Below are positions 10,273 to 19,550 of a stretch of 64,000 bases of DNA, in pieces. The first letter of the stretch is position 1. Each line of letters begins with the position of its first letter. The stretch comes from Aquilonibacter sp963820185 (GTDB lineage: Bacteria; Vulcanimicrobiota; Vulcanimicrobiia; Vulcanimicrobiales; Vulcanimicrobiaceae), in assembly GCA_963820185.1 (NCBI GenBank), contig CAWFYV010000002.1, positions 911,056 through 975,055 on the forward strand. The letters are read 5' to 3'. The notes beneath the pieces are model-generated. The model was given only the letters and a program-made list of their open reading frames with translations, searched no databases and was not told the origin of the DNA. Both the position numbers and the translations under genes were made by a program.

Positions 10273-11805
10273 CTAGCGGAGGCCGAACACGAATAGTGCA
10301 TCGCCACGGGGAGTTCCAAACTGCTGGTTTCCTCCAGAGGCAACGGCGACGTACTCTTGGCCATCCAAAGAAAAGACCACCGGTGGCGCATTCACACCGG
10401 CTCCCGTCTGAAATCGCCATAACCGTTCTCCGGTTGCCGTGTCGAGGGCGTCAAGATAGCCAGTGCCCTCGCCGACGAATGTTAGACCGCCTCGCGTTGA
10501 AGTCGAACCCCCAACAAGGCCCTGATCGAATCGATCTTGCCAGATGATCCTTCCCGTATTTACGTTTACAGCGGAGACGATACCGTAGCCGGCGTTCCAA
10601 TCGGAGTTTCTCAACGATCCACCTGGTTGAGATTTTCGGCTCCCGACTTCGTGAACCAAGTGCTGTGCGCAGGTCACAACGAGATAACCAAGTGCCGGAT
10701 CGAATGACGCCGGCGACCAGCTCGCCCCGCCTCTCCAGTTACTCGGATGCTTTAGGCCGACGATTCTTGCCAAGTCTACTGTTCGTCGAAGAAGCTTGCC
10801 CGTAGCTCGGTCGAGAACGTAAAGCGTTCCGTTCTTTCCGATTTCCGCAACAGCAGGAACGTTCGCTCCGGCGCCGTTCGCTGCGTCCAGAAGGACCGGC
10901 GGTGAAGCGGCATCGAGATCATCGAGGTCATGTGGCGTTTGCTGAAAGTACCATTTTAGACGCCCGTTCGAAGCGTCGAGTGCGACGAGACTATCCGTAA
11001 AAAGATTGTCGCCAGGTCGCTGCAGCTCTGGCTCATCTGGCCAGGGATTTCCCGTCGTCACGAACAGCGTATCCGTGGCGGTATCGAGCGCAGGCGTCGT
11101 CCAAATCCCTCCTCCGCCGCGTTTCCAAGAGTCCGCAAAGCGGTTGCGCAAGCGTGAAGAGGCTTCAGTTGTTGCAACGCCGTCGTCGGTTTTCAAACGA
11201 GGCGATTTGCCGAACCAGTGCGCGGGATCCGTCGCATACCAGCGCCAACGAAGAGTGCCGTTGTCTACGTCGTAAGCCGCAAGCGAGCCTCGAACGCCGA
11301 ATTCGCTGCCCGCAACGCCTATGAACACGGTGTTATCATGAACAAGCGGGGCCATCGTGATACTTGCGCCGTCTGCGTTGTCAGCGACTGCTCGAGCCCA
11401 TTTCACCTGACCCGTCTCGCGGTCAAGCGCGACGAGTACGCCGTCAACCTGCCCGATGAGCACAAGATCGCCGGTAATCGCTGCACCACGGTTAGGAGGG
11501 CCACAGCATAATCGAAACCGGCCCGCGATAGGAGCACGGCGCCAAAGGGTGTCCCCGGTACGGGCATCGACGGCAACCACACCATCGTAGGGAGTTGTAA
11601 CGTACAGTACGCCCGCGCCCACGATCGGTGTAGACTCAAACGAACCTTCTGAAATGCCTGTCTGCACTGCGTAAATAGGAACCAGCCGATTTACGCTACG
11701 TGCATTGATGCTGTTGCTTCTTACGTAACGTTGATTCGCATAGTCATGACCGTACGTCAGCCATTCTTCGTTATGCTCACCTCTGGCGTCTTCGGCGAGC
11801 AGCAA
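10273..11805 (-). CDS. PQQ-dependent (quinoprotein) dehydrogenase
   Basis: This 510-residue eight-bladed-propeller quinoprotein should be a periplasmic alcohol/sugar-type dehydrogenase using pyrroloquinoline quinone. Evidence is the vicinal cysteine pair CCGPPNRG (residues 100-106, the disulfide that sits on PQQ), repeated tryptophan-docking motifs such as GYLDALDTATGERLWRFQTG, and GKNGTLYVLDRATGK. No CxxCH heme site is present, so electrons must leave through a separate cytochrome. The TTG at 11805 is a weak start: upstream in frame lies a short hydrophobic stretch and then a stop, so the true leader may be lost or shifted. It lies in the accessory stretch between inverted dispersed repeats. 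Exact substrate unknown. Confidence 0.85.
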   Translation of the reverse strand: MLLAEDARGEHNEEWLTYGHDYANQRYVRSNSINARSVNRLVPIYAVQTGISEGSFESTPIVGAGVLYVTTPYDGVVAVDARTGDTLWRRAPIAGRFRLCCGPPNRGAAITGDLVLIGQVDGVLVALDRETGQVKWARAVADNADGASITMAPLVHDNTVFIGVAGSEFGVRGSLAAYDVDNGTLRWRWYATDPAHWFGKSPRLKTDDGVATTEASSRLRNRFADSWKRGGGGIWTTPALDTATDTLFVTTGNPWPDEPELQRPGDNLFTDSLVALDASNGRLKWYFQQTPHDLDDLDAASPPVLLDAANGAGANVPAVAEIGKNGTLYVLDRATGKLLRRTVDLARIVGLKHPSNWRGGASWSPASFDPALGYLVVTCAQHLVHEVGSRKSQPGGSLRNSDWNAGYGIVSAVNVNTGRIIWQDRFDQGLVGGSTSTRGGLTFVGEGTGYLDALDTATGERLWRFQTGAGVNAPPVVFSLDGQEYVAVASGGNQQFGTPRGDALFVFGLR

Positions 11806-11885
11806 CGAGGCGACGCCAGAAAGAATAGCCTAGAAGCCTGCTTCGCGGCGAGGTTGCGACAAAAGGCGCTCAGAGGTTATGGCTG

Positions 11886-12550
11886 CTAGTCTCTCGCGCT
11901 ATCTTCGTAAAGGATTGCATCGAGCTTTGCCATTCGGTTCTCGCTGATGCCCGCGCTTCGCAGAATGCTGTCCAGGGCATTGAAATCAGCCCCTGCGCCC
12001 TCCGGGGCGATTTGATTTAACGTGCTTATTGTCGCGGCGAACAACCCCGTCGCCTCGTTATCCAAACGATGAACCGCACCATAATGGCTCAGATTTTTGC
12101 GTTTTTGCTCGTTTGCCGCCACGGCTGATGCATATTGCGCGCGTAGGGTAGGGTCAGCGACTTGATCCGGATCCATACACTTGTCGCGTTCGGAACGGGC
12201 GGAGGCATCACGCAGGACGTTGGGATGTTTTCGGGGCTGTTTGGATCATAACTCGGATCATACGCGCTTTCTACGGCCTTGAGCACAGGAGCTCAGGCCT
12301 GTACCAGCGCGCGCCGCGTTGGTCCGAAATTCTGCGGGTTGAGAGAATATGCATTGACTGTACCGCTCAGCCCTTCGATCGCGGCTTGCAGGTCGCTTAG
12401 GGCGTGTGTGGATGCGTAGCGATTCAGTGCCGTTGCGGACGCACTGATGTGCCTCGCTGCCGCCGAGGGAACCGTTGCACTCGGTGCTGCACCCAGCAGC
12501 GCGATGCATGCTAGGACAACAAGGTTGCGAAACTGATTTCGCCTTATCAT
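11886..12550 (-). pseudogene. Secreted hypothetical protein gene with in-frame stop and a frameshift
   Basis: The ATG at 12550 follows a GAGG site. The protein starts MIRRNQFRNLVVLACIALLG, a clear signal peptide, then a helical region (ALNRYASTHALSDLQAAIEG). The frame meets a TGA near 12293, continues in the same frame as VLKAVESAYDPSYDPNSPE, then shifts near 12178 into ADPTLRAQYASAVAANEQKR and ends LYEDSARD. I do not recognise the family. It follows the lipoprotein gene by about 10 bases, probably as an operon. Decay and sequence error cannot be separated here. Confidence 0.55.
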
Positions 12551-12559
12551 TGCCACACC

Positions 12560-13509
12560 TCAGAAGCCTTCACTCGGATTTGACACAGACGTGTTGCCCG
12601 CCATATGGTCCTTCGAGATGGTAAGACCTCCCGAGGGGTTGTTGGTGGTCTGCATGACGACGGTGTTCATGCCGTAGGGCGTTGTTCCGCCGCCAGGTGG
12701 GCCATATTGCGTCGGTATGAATATCGTTGCGTTGCTGGTCAGGTATTGGTCAGCGTTGTTGGGGTTTGTTTGGTCGCAGGACAGTATGAAGTCCTCGTCT
12801 GTCCCGACCTGATAGCCATACGACGAGTTGTACCCAAGCGACGCTGGCGACGCGGGCATCGGCGTGTGAGTGGTGGCAATACCACGAACCCGTTGCTGCA
12901 AACGTACTACCAATTTCCTGGGCATAAACGCCGTCAAACGAAACCGTACTCGGTCCGAGATACGTGTTTGCAAGCCTTCCAATCGTCGCGAAGCCCGCGA
13001 CGTGGTAAACGTTACCATCTGCATTGTAGTACGAAATCGTCGGCGCAATCACGTTGAACGTGATCGAATTCTCGGTGCAGGTCTTCGCACCACCATCATT
13101 AACTGTGACGGTCACCGTTCCAGCCTGGTCCCCGCATTGAGGACGGCGGCGGAGCACTTTCCGTCAAGGTTGCGTCGCCGCCCGAAACGCTCAAGGACGT
13201 GCCCCCTTGCGACTTAATGTTTATCAGCTCGTACACACCGATTGTTGTGCGCGAGGGATCGGGGGGGTTCGTGTCCGAAGCGCTCGACTCCAGAACGCAC
13301 GGCGAATCACCGCCGTTGCTACCGCCGCCGCAATATATGATTCCATTGCGTTTGATGCACACAGACTGTGGCGTAACCACGATTTTTTGCGGCGCTGTGC
13401 TGTAGTCTTGAACGAGCGGCGCGGCGGTTCTTCCGCCGCATGCGGTGAGAATTGCAAGACAGAGCGGGGCATAGGCTGACCGATGCATCAAATACTTCAC
13501 GCGCTCCAC
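12560..13509 (-). pseudogene. Lipoprotein with beta-rich surface domain, two frameshifts
   Basis: The first frame gives a lipoprotein signal ending LAILTACGG (lipobox cysteine), then repeated beta-type sequence (KIVVTPQSVCIKRNGIIYCG, TIGVYELINIKSQGGTSLSV). Frame changes near 13140 and 12865 lead to GTVTVTVNDGGAKTCTENS and then SLGYNSSYGYQVGTDEDFIL, ending NTSVSNPSEGF. The whole would be about 310 residues, an Ig/adhesin-like surface lipoprotein of unknown role. It is the first gene of a two-gene unit with the 11886-12550 gene. Confidence 0.55.
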
Positions 13510-13698
13510 ACCTTTTTTCGCGACTGGCCTCTTTGTAGGGCAAGCGTGCCAACATTAGGGAGGCCTGTCAAGAGGCTCGGCAGCGTTCTCCTCGGTGGTG
13601 TAGTCCGAAAGTACCACAACGTGCCAATTGGCGCCGCCATCCTCCTCAGTACCCCAGTTATGTGAGTACGGGACTTTATGAGACCCGCGCGGCTGCGT

Positions 13699-13738
13699 GC
13701 GGTCCCTCGACTACGCTTCGCTACGCTCGGGATGACAA
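13699..13738 (-). repeat. Dispersed repeat copy 3 (inverted)
   Basis: Read on the minus strand it is TTGTCATCCCGAGCGTAGCG followed by AAGCGTAGTCGAGGGACCGC. It is inverted relative to copy 2, so the two bracket the 9.6-13.7 kb accessory stretch. The rest of 13510-13698 shows no gene. Confidence 0.7.
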
Positions 13739-13743
13739 AAGAT

Positions 13744-13770
13744 AAAGCCCGCCAGGTCGCGGCGGGCTTT
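13744..13770. terminator. Bidirectional intrinsic terminator
   Basis: A perfect 10-base stem AAAGCCCGCC / GGCGGGCTTT with a 7-base loop, flanked by T-rich runs in both directions (ATTTTT on plus, ATCTTTTG on minus). It lies 19 bases after the stop of the minus-strand VPS10-like gene, which it should terminate. Confidence 0.85.
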
Positions 13771-13789
13771 ATTTTTGCTGCGTGGCTAG

Positions 13790-16700
13790 TTACATTCCGG
13801 CGGCTGCTTTGATTCGCGCGATTGCAGCGTCGGCTTGATCCTCGAGGACCTTGGCCGCGTCCGCCTCCGCAGCTGTTGGCGCCGAGTACGACAGGTCGAG
13901 TGAGTTCATCAGCATCGCGAGGTGATCGCGAAGCTTCGACGGGAGCATAATGTCCGCCTCACTCGAGCGATAGTTCGGTTCGTAGACCGCCGTGACCGCA
14001 GTCTCAACTGCAGCGCGCTGCGCAGGCGGCAACGACGCCATCTTGTTCTGCGCGGCGTTGACGGTTGTATCGAGCGCGTCGATCTTGTTCGAGAGTTCGG
14101 TGGCAAGCGCCAAACGCGACGGCAACGCGTCCGCGCTCGGACTGAAGCGCGGGTCGAGTTGAAGCTTGAACGGCGCCTTGGTGATCGTTCCGCCGTAGTT
14201 CAACACCACGGTGTAATCACCGGGAAGCGTCGTCGGACCGAGCAGGTCGTCGCGGAAGTCGTCCGTCGGCACGATGTGCTGACCGACGATTTCGGTAGCC
14301 CCCGCGTAACGCAGATCCCAGTCGAATTTGTTCATCCCCGGCTCGACCGCAGTCTCGCGCGAGAGATGATAGTTCGCAACAGTAATCGCGTCCATCGCGG
14401 TTAGCTCGTCGCGCGAATATTTTTTCGCTTTCTTATTCTTGAGATGCAGGCTAAACGTGCGAATCGTTTTCCCGGTTGCATCTTGAAACGAGAGCGTCAC
14501 CGGTGTGCGTCCTTTGTAGTTGGACGGGAGATTGAAGAAGACGCTCGCGCCGTAGTCTGGATTGTCGCCTGACGGACCAAAGCTGCCGCCGCCGTACGCG
14601 TGCGTGAGCCATGCCGTCTCGGGCGCGAAGACCTGCGCCGAGGAGGTCGAGGGCGAGGACTCGCGCGCAATTTCCTCGACCTGTTGCAGATGATCGAGTG
14701 CCCAGAACGAGCGGCCGTGCGTTGCAATCGCAACTTCGCCTTCGCGGGCGTTGATCGCGATGTCGCGCACTTCAACCGGCGGCAGATTCAATGCGAGTGA
14801 TTGCCACGACTGGCCGCCGTTGAGGCTGACGTACACGCGGCTGCGCGTTCCGGCAAACATCACGCGCGGCTCGCGTGGGTCGATACGCACGGCATAGACG
14901 GTTTGATCGGACGGAATGCCGTTGGTCATTTGCGTCCAGTTCGCGCCGCAATCCGTTGTCTTGAAGATAAAGGGACGCATATCGTCCCACATGTAGCGCG
15001 ATGCTGTGACAAACGCCGTGCATGCGTCGGTCTGGGACGGTTCGAAGCTCGTGATCCGCGACCAGAGCGAACCCATTTGCTTCGGCGTTACATCTTTCCA
15101 GTTCGCGCCGCCGTCTTGCGTGACGTGAACGAGTCCGTCCGCCGAGCCGGCCCACATGGTGTCTTTGTTCACGGGCGAAAAGCCGAGCGATGCAATGTCG
15201 GGGAACGTCTCGGCACCGGTCTGATCCCAGTAGACATCGCCGCCGCTCGGACCTTCGGTCGACTTGTCGTTACGCGTCAAGTCCGGACTGATCACTTTCC
15301 ACGTGCGTCCGTAGTCATCGCTTCGGAATAGAACCTGCGCCGCTTCGAAGAGCGTATGGGGTTCCGCAGGCGAGAACATAATCGGGTGCGTCCAGCCGAA
15401 GCGATACTTTTGGTCGCTCGCCGGATGGCCCGGAAGATAGACGGCCCACGGCGTGACGTTCTTCTCGTCGCCCGTGGAATAATCCAGACGCGCAAGCACG
15501 CTGTAGTAGGCGCCACCGTAGGTGACTTTCGGATCGTTTGGATCGACGGCAATGTAGGTGCTCTCGCCAAGCGCAACACCGTGGACGACGTTTAATCCTA
15601 GGCCCTCGTTCGATGCGCTGGGGATTTCGAATGCACCGGCGTCCTGCATCGCGCCGTACATGTGGTACGGAAATTGTCCGTCGAGCGCGATGTGATAGAA
15701 CTGTGAAAGCGGCTGATTCAGCGTCGTGCTAAACGTCTTGCCGCCGTCGACGGACACGTTAGCACCGCCGTCGTCACCAATGATCAAGATCTTTGGATTG
15801 CGCGGATTGATCCAGATGATGTGATTGTCGCCTAGACCCGGACCGAGCGGCTTCCACGTGTGGCCTCCGTCGGTGGTCTTGAAGACACTATCGACATTGG
15901 GCGCATAGGCGACTTTCCAATTGGTGGGATCGACGTAAATCGCCATATAGTAGAACGCGCGTTGACGAAGTTTCCATTCGTCGTTGACGCGCGACCACGT
16001 CGCGCCGGCGTTGTCGGACCGAAAGACGCCGCCGTCTTTCGCTTGCACGACCGCATAGACGACATTCGAATTGTTCGGGGCCACCGCGACGCCCATCTTG
16101 CCGAGCAGGCCTTTGGCAAAGCCTGGGTTGGTAGAAATCTTCTTCCAGGTTTTGCCTGCGTCTGCCGTTTTGTAGATCGCGCTGCCGGGTCCGCCGCTAG
16201 TCAAAGCCCATTCTGTGCGCTGCGCCTGCCACATGGTCGCGTACAACACATTCGAATTCTTTGCGTCCATGACGATGTTGTTGGCACCGGTGCGCTCGTC
16301 GACGAAGAGGACTTTCTGCCATGTCTTGCCGCCGTCGATGGTCTTGTACACACCGCGATCGGCATTGGGTTTGAAGACGTGGCCCATCGACGTCGCGTAG
16401 ACGATGTTGGGGTTGTGGGGATCGATGACGATCGAACTCGTTTGACGCGTTTCGCGCAGACCCGCGTATCGCCAAGACTCCCCGGCATCGGTCGACTTAT
16501 AGAGTCCCTCGCCATTCTCCCAATCGCCGCGAATATCGCTCTCGCCGGTGCCGACGTAAATGATCTTTGCATTTGACGGCGCCACGGCAATCGAGCCGAT
16601 GCTGTGCGAAATCTTGCCCATCTTGCCGTCGGTGATGTTGTCCCAGGAGTTGCCGGCATTTTCGCTCTTCCAGACGCCGCCTTGCACGCCGCCCATATAA

Positions 16701-16882
16701 AAGAGATTTGGTTGGTCGGGTACGCCGGCAACGGCCACCACGCGGCCGCCGATATATGGACCGACGAGACGCCACTCCATCTTGCTTAGCAGCTTTTCCG
16801 ATGCGGAGCCGGATGCCGCGGGAACGGCACTTGGAGCGACGGCAAAAGCCGCGGCTAAGAGAATAGCAACAATACGCTTCAT
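13790..16882 (-). CDS. Secreted VPS10/sortilin-like beta-propeller protein
   Basis: This exported protein of about 1030 residues starts MKRIVAILLAAAFAVAPSAVPA (signal peptide) at the ATG at 16882. The first 700 or so residues hold many BNR/Asp-box-like repeats (GVWKSENAGNSWDNI, GLYKSTDAGESWRYAG, GVYKTIDGGKTWQKV, VFKTTDGGHTWKPLG), typical of sortilin-like or sialidase-like propellers. The last part is a beta domain plus helices (NKIDALDTTVNAAQNKM). Homologues are often named glycosyl hydrolases, but I see no proof of catalysis. It follows the PLP decarboxylase by 7 bases and ends before a strong terminator. A paralogue of about the same length is at 51166-54240. Confidence 0.85.
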   Translation of the reverse strand: MKRIVAILLAAAFAVAPSAVPAASGSASEKLLSKMEWRLVGPYIGGRVVAVAGVPDQPNLFYMGGVQGGVWKSENAGNSWDNITDGKMGKISHSIGSIAVAPSNAKIIYVGTGESDIRGDWENGEGLYKSTDAGESWRYAGLRETRQTSSIVIDPHNPNIVYATSMGHVFKPNADRGVYKTIDGGKTWQKVLFVDERTGANNIVMDAKNSNVLYATMWQAQRTEWALTSGGPGSAIYKTADAGKTWKKISTNPGFAKGLLGKMGVAVAPNNSNVVYAVVQAKDGGVFRSDNAGATWSRVNDEWKLRQRAFYYMAIYVDPTNWKVAYAPNVDSVFKTTDGGHTWKPLGPGLGDNHIIWINPRNPKILIIGDDGGANVSVDGGKTFSTTLNQPLSQFYHIALDGQFPYHMYGAMQDAGAFEIPSASNEGLGLNVVHGVALGESTYIAVDPNDPKVTYGGAYYSVLARLDYSTGDEKNVTPWAVYLPGHPASDQKYRFGWTHPIMFSPAEPHTLFEAAQVLFRSDDYGRTWKVISPDLTRNDKSTEGPSGGDVYWDQTGAETFPDIASLGFSPVNKDTMWAGSADGLVHVTQDGGANWKDVTPKQMGSLWSRITSFEPSQTDACTAFVTASRYMWDDMRPFIFKTTDCGANWTQMTNGIPSDQTVYAVRIDPREPRVMFAGTRSRVYVSLNGGQSWQSLALNLPPVEVRDIAINAREGEVAIATHGRSFWALDHLQQVEEIARESSPSTSSAQVFAPETAWLTHAYGGGSFGPSGDNPDYGASVFFNLPSNYKGRTPVTLSFQDATGKTIRTFSLHLKNKKAKKYSRDELTAMDAITVANYHLSRETAVEPGMNKFDWDLRYAGATEIVGQHIVPTDDFRDDLLGPTTLPGDYTVVLNYGGTITKAPFKLQLDPRFSPSADALPSRLALATELSNKIDALDTTVNAAQNKMASLPPAQRAAVETAVTAVYEPNYRSSEADIMLPSKLRDHLAMLMNSLDLSYSAPTAAEADAAKVLEDQADAAIARIKAAAGM

Positions 16883-16889
16883 AGGTGCG

Positions 16890-18335
16890 CTATACCGTCG
16901 GGTATTTTGTGGTTCCTGCTGCGATCTTCTTGATCGCCTCGAGCGTCTGCACCAAGTCTGCGTCGGTCGTGCGGTGATTGAGGATGCAAATGCGGATCGC
17001 GCGGTGCATGCCGACCGTCGTCGATGACGCAACCGCTTCGCCGCTCTCTTGCAGCGCGATTACCAGCTCATCATTGAAGCGATCGAGCTCGTCTTCGTCG
17101 AGGTCCTGCCGGCGGTAACGGAAGCAGACGACGTTCAACTGGACCGGCGCGAGGAGTTCGAAATCCCGATCGGCGTCGATCAAATCGCCGAGGAGTCGTG
17201 CCTGCCGCACGTTGGTCTCGATCGCCGCGCCAAGACCCTGCGCGCCGAACTCTTTCATCGTAAACCAAATCTTGAGCGCGCGGAAACCGCGTGAGAGGTC
17301 GATCGTGAAGTCGGTGAACCACGGCTGCGCGCTCGCTAACCCGCGTGGCATGCGGGTGAGATAGTTCGGCGTCGACGCAAACGTCTCGCGGTGCAGCTCG
17401 CCGTCGCGCACGAGCAGGCATCCGGCATCGTACGGCACTTGGAGCCACTTGTGAAAATCGAATGCGATCGAATCGGCGCGTTCGATGCCGCGGAAGCGTG
17501 GCGCGAGCGTCGCCGAAAGTAACGCGGGAGCGCCGAGCGCGCCGTCAACGTGATACCACAACCCCTCACGCTGCGCGAGTTCGGCGAGTTCGTCGAGCGG
17601 ATCGATCGCGCCAACGTCGACCGTTCCCGCGTTCCCGATCAGCATGAACGGTCGGTTGCCCGCATCACGATCTTCGGTCACCGCGCGTTCGAGCGCGCTC
17701 GGATCGACGCGGTGCAGTGAATCGGTCGGCAGCACGCGCAGCGATCCACTGCCCAAGCCGCTGACCTCGAACGCGCGCCGCACGCAACTGTGCGTGGCCG
17801 ACGACGCATATCCGATCAACCGTCCGCCTTCGCGCGTGATGCCATGCTCGCGCACACCGGCACCGAGCGCTCGCGTACGTGCCACCAGTACGGCGATGAG
17901 ATTTGCCGCCGACGCGCCGACCGTGAGCACGCCGCTTGCACGTTCCGGTAAGCCGAAGAGTTCGCAAAACCACTGCAGCACCACGCGCTCGACGTAGACG
18001 GCGCCGTGGTTGCGCCCGCCGACGTTAGGATTCATTATTGAGGCGAGCAAATCGGCGATCGCGCCCGACGGCGTGCCCGCTCCTTGTACCCAGCCGAAGA
18101 AGCGCGGATGCGTATTGCCGCTAGCGTAGGGAAGAATCATTTCGACGAAACTTCGATACACGTCGTCGAGCGGCGCCGGGTCTCGCGGAAGCGGCTCTTG
18201 CAGTTGCGCTTGCACCGCTTCGGGCATTTCACGCCAGACCGGACCTTCGCGAATGCGCTCGAGATAGTCGAGCGCGTCGTCGAGCGCAGCGTGGCTAAAG
18301 CGGCGAAAGGCGGGCCAATCTTTGGGATCGAGCAC
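16890..18335 (-). CDS. PLP-dependent group II decarboxylase (aromatic amino acid decarboxylase type)
   Basis: This fold-type I PLP enzyme of the DDC/tyrosine decarboxylase group has HPRFFGWVQGAGTPSG, GVLTVGASAANLIAV, NAGTVDVGAIDPLDE, WYHVDGALGAPA, and the PLP lysine in AFDFHKWLQVPYDAG (K296 by the chosen start). The substrate is probably an aromatic amino acid but is not fixed by sequence. The start is uncertain: GTG at 18335 (VLDPKDWPAF) is the only usual start near the conserved N-terminus, without a good ribosome site. It diverges from the cyclase gene and is upstream of the VPS10-like gene. Confidence 0.85.
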   Translation of the reverse strand: MLDPKDWPAFRRFSHAALDDALDYLERIREGPVWREMPEAVQAQLQEPLPRDPAPLDDVYRSFVEMILPYASGNTHPRFFGWVQGAGTPSGAIADLLASIMNPNVGGRNHGAVYVERVVLQWFCELFGLPERASGVLTVGASAANLIAVLVARTRALGAGVREHGITREGGRLIGYASSATHSCVRRAFEVSGLGSGSLRVLPTDSLHRVDPSALERAVTEDRDAGNRPFMLIGNAGTVDVGAIDPLDELAELAQREGLWYHVDGALGAPALLSATLAPRFRGIERADSIAFDFHKWLQVPYDAGCLLVRDGELHRETFASTPNYLTRMPRGLASAQPWFTDFTIDLSRGFRALKIWFTMKEFGAQGLGAAIETNVRQARLLGDLIDADRDFELLAPVQLNVVCFRYRRQDLDEDELDRFNDELVIALQESGEAVASSTTVGMHRAIRICILNHRTTDADLVQTLEAIKKIAAGTTKYPTV

Positions 18336-18404
18336 GTTTGCGAGGTTCGACGTACGCGCAAGTCCTCTTCCCCACTGCGACGGGTACTCGCCTGATAGAG
18401 CCGT

Positions 18405-19535
18405 ATGAGCATCGCGATCGCCGTCGCCGCTATCTCTTGCGCGATCCTCGGAGCGGTCGCGGTGCGAGCGCACGCACAGTTGCGCGAGCAACGTGCACGC
18501 GTCCACGCCGTACGCGAGCGCGAGGAGTTTGTGCTCGATGCGGTGCGCGCGCTGCTCGACGCCTCGCGGCGTTCCAGTGACGCGGTGATCGAAGCGCTGG
18601 CGCAGACCATTCGCGAGCGCGACCCGGCGATCGATGCGGTGCTTGCATTCACGCCCAGCGGCGAAGAGCTCGAGTGTGTATTTGTCGACGGGCCGCGAGC
18701 GGAACACTATGGTGGCGTACGCTTGCGGCGTGACACGTGTGACTATCTACCTTCGCGTGCCGCGCTCGCCGGCCACCGGGCGACCGGATGCGAAGGCGTC
18801 CTGATTCCGACCGATCGCTGCGGGCTCGCGGTGCCAATGGCCGACGCGAGTGGATTGCGAGCGGTGATTTACGCATCGTCGTGCGCGGTCGAAGCCATCG
18901 ACGGCGAGGAGGCGATCGTCCGCACGATCGAGCATGCGGCCTCACCATATGTGATCGCGCTCGAACGCGAGCTCGCTCGTGCCGACGCTACCTATGACGG
19001 TTTGACCGGATTGCTGACGCCGCGCGCTTTTCGCAACCGCCTGCGCGACGAGATCGCACGCGCACGTTTCGGCGCAAGCGCCGTGCTTACGCTTTGGTTC
19101 ATCGACACCGATCGTTTCAAGGCCGTGAACGACACGTTTGGGCATGCCGCCGGCGATGCGGTGCTGCAAGGCATGGCCGAACTGCTTCGCGCGCACGGCG
19201 TGCCCGATTTGGACGTCGCCGGGCGCAACGGCGGTGACGAATTCTGCGCCTTGATCCACGACGCACAAAAGACGGTTGCAATCGAGCGCGCGCAAGCATT
19301 CTGCGACGCGGTTCGACGTTTCGACTTCGGTGTTGCGATGCAGATTACGGCGAGCGTCGGCGTTGCAAGTTTTCCCCACGATGCACGCGATGCGAACGAG
19401 CTCCTGGAAGTCGCGGACGCGGCGATGTACCACAGTAAACGTACCGGGCGCGACCGCGTCGCGTTTGCAGTCAATGGCGCAACTTTTGCGGTATTTCGAG
19501 AGGGTAGCGCTGTAGCAAGCGATTCGGCTATCTGA
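18405..19535 (+). CDS. Diguanylate cyclase (membrane-anchored, GGDEF)
   Basis: It makes the second messenger cyclic di-GMP. The 376-residue protein has one N-terminal membrane helix (residues 1-20), a coiled coil (22-45), a GAF-like middle region (about 50-190) and a GGDEF domain. DGLTGLLTPRAFRNRL opens the domain, FIDTDRFKAVND holds the metal aspartate, and the active loop RNGGDEF is at 274-280. The usual RxxD inhibitory site five residues before GGDEF is absent (VPDLD instead), so product inhibition may be missing. It diverges from the decarboxylase gene. Confidence 0.92.
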   Translation: MSIAIAVAAISCAILGAVAVRAHAQLREQRARVHAVREREEFVLDAVRALLDASRRSSDAVIEALAQTIRERDPAIDAVLAFTPSGEELECVFVDGPRAEHYGGVRLRRDTCDYLPSRAALAGHRATGCEGVLIPTDRCGLAVPMADASGLRAVIYASSCAVEAIDGEEAIVRTIEHAASPYVIALERELARADATYDGLTGLLTPRAFRNRLRDEIARARFGASAVLTLWFIDTDRFKAVNDTFGHAAGDAVLQGMAELLRAHGVPDLDVAGRNGGDEFCALIHDAQKTVAIERAQAFCDAVRRFDFGVAMQITASVGVASFPHDARDANELLEVADAAMYHSKRTGRDRVAFAVNGATFAVFREGSAVASDSAI

Positions 19536-19550
19536 GGCGAACAGGCCCGT

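Noticed and set aside
16890..18707. Decarboxylase starting at 18707
   Set aside because: The first 120 residues would be the antisense of the diguanylate cyclase gene and match nothing; the conserved protein begins near 18335.
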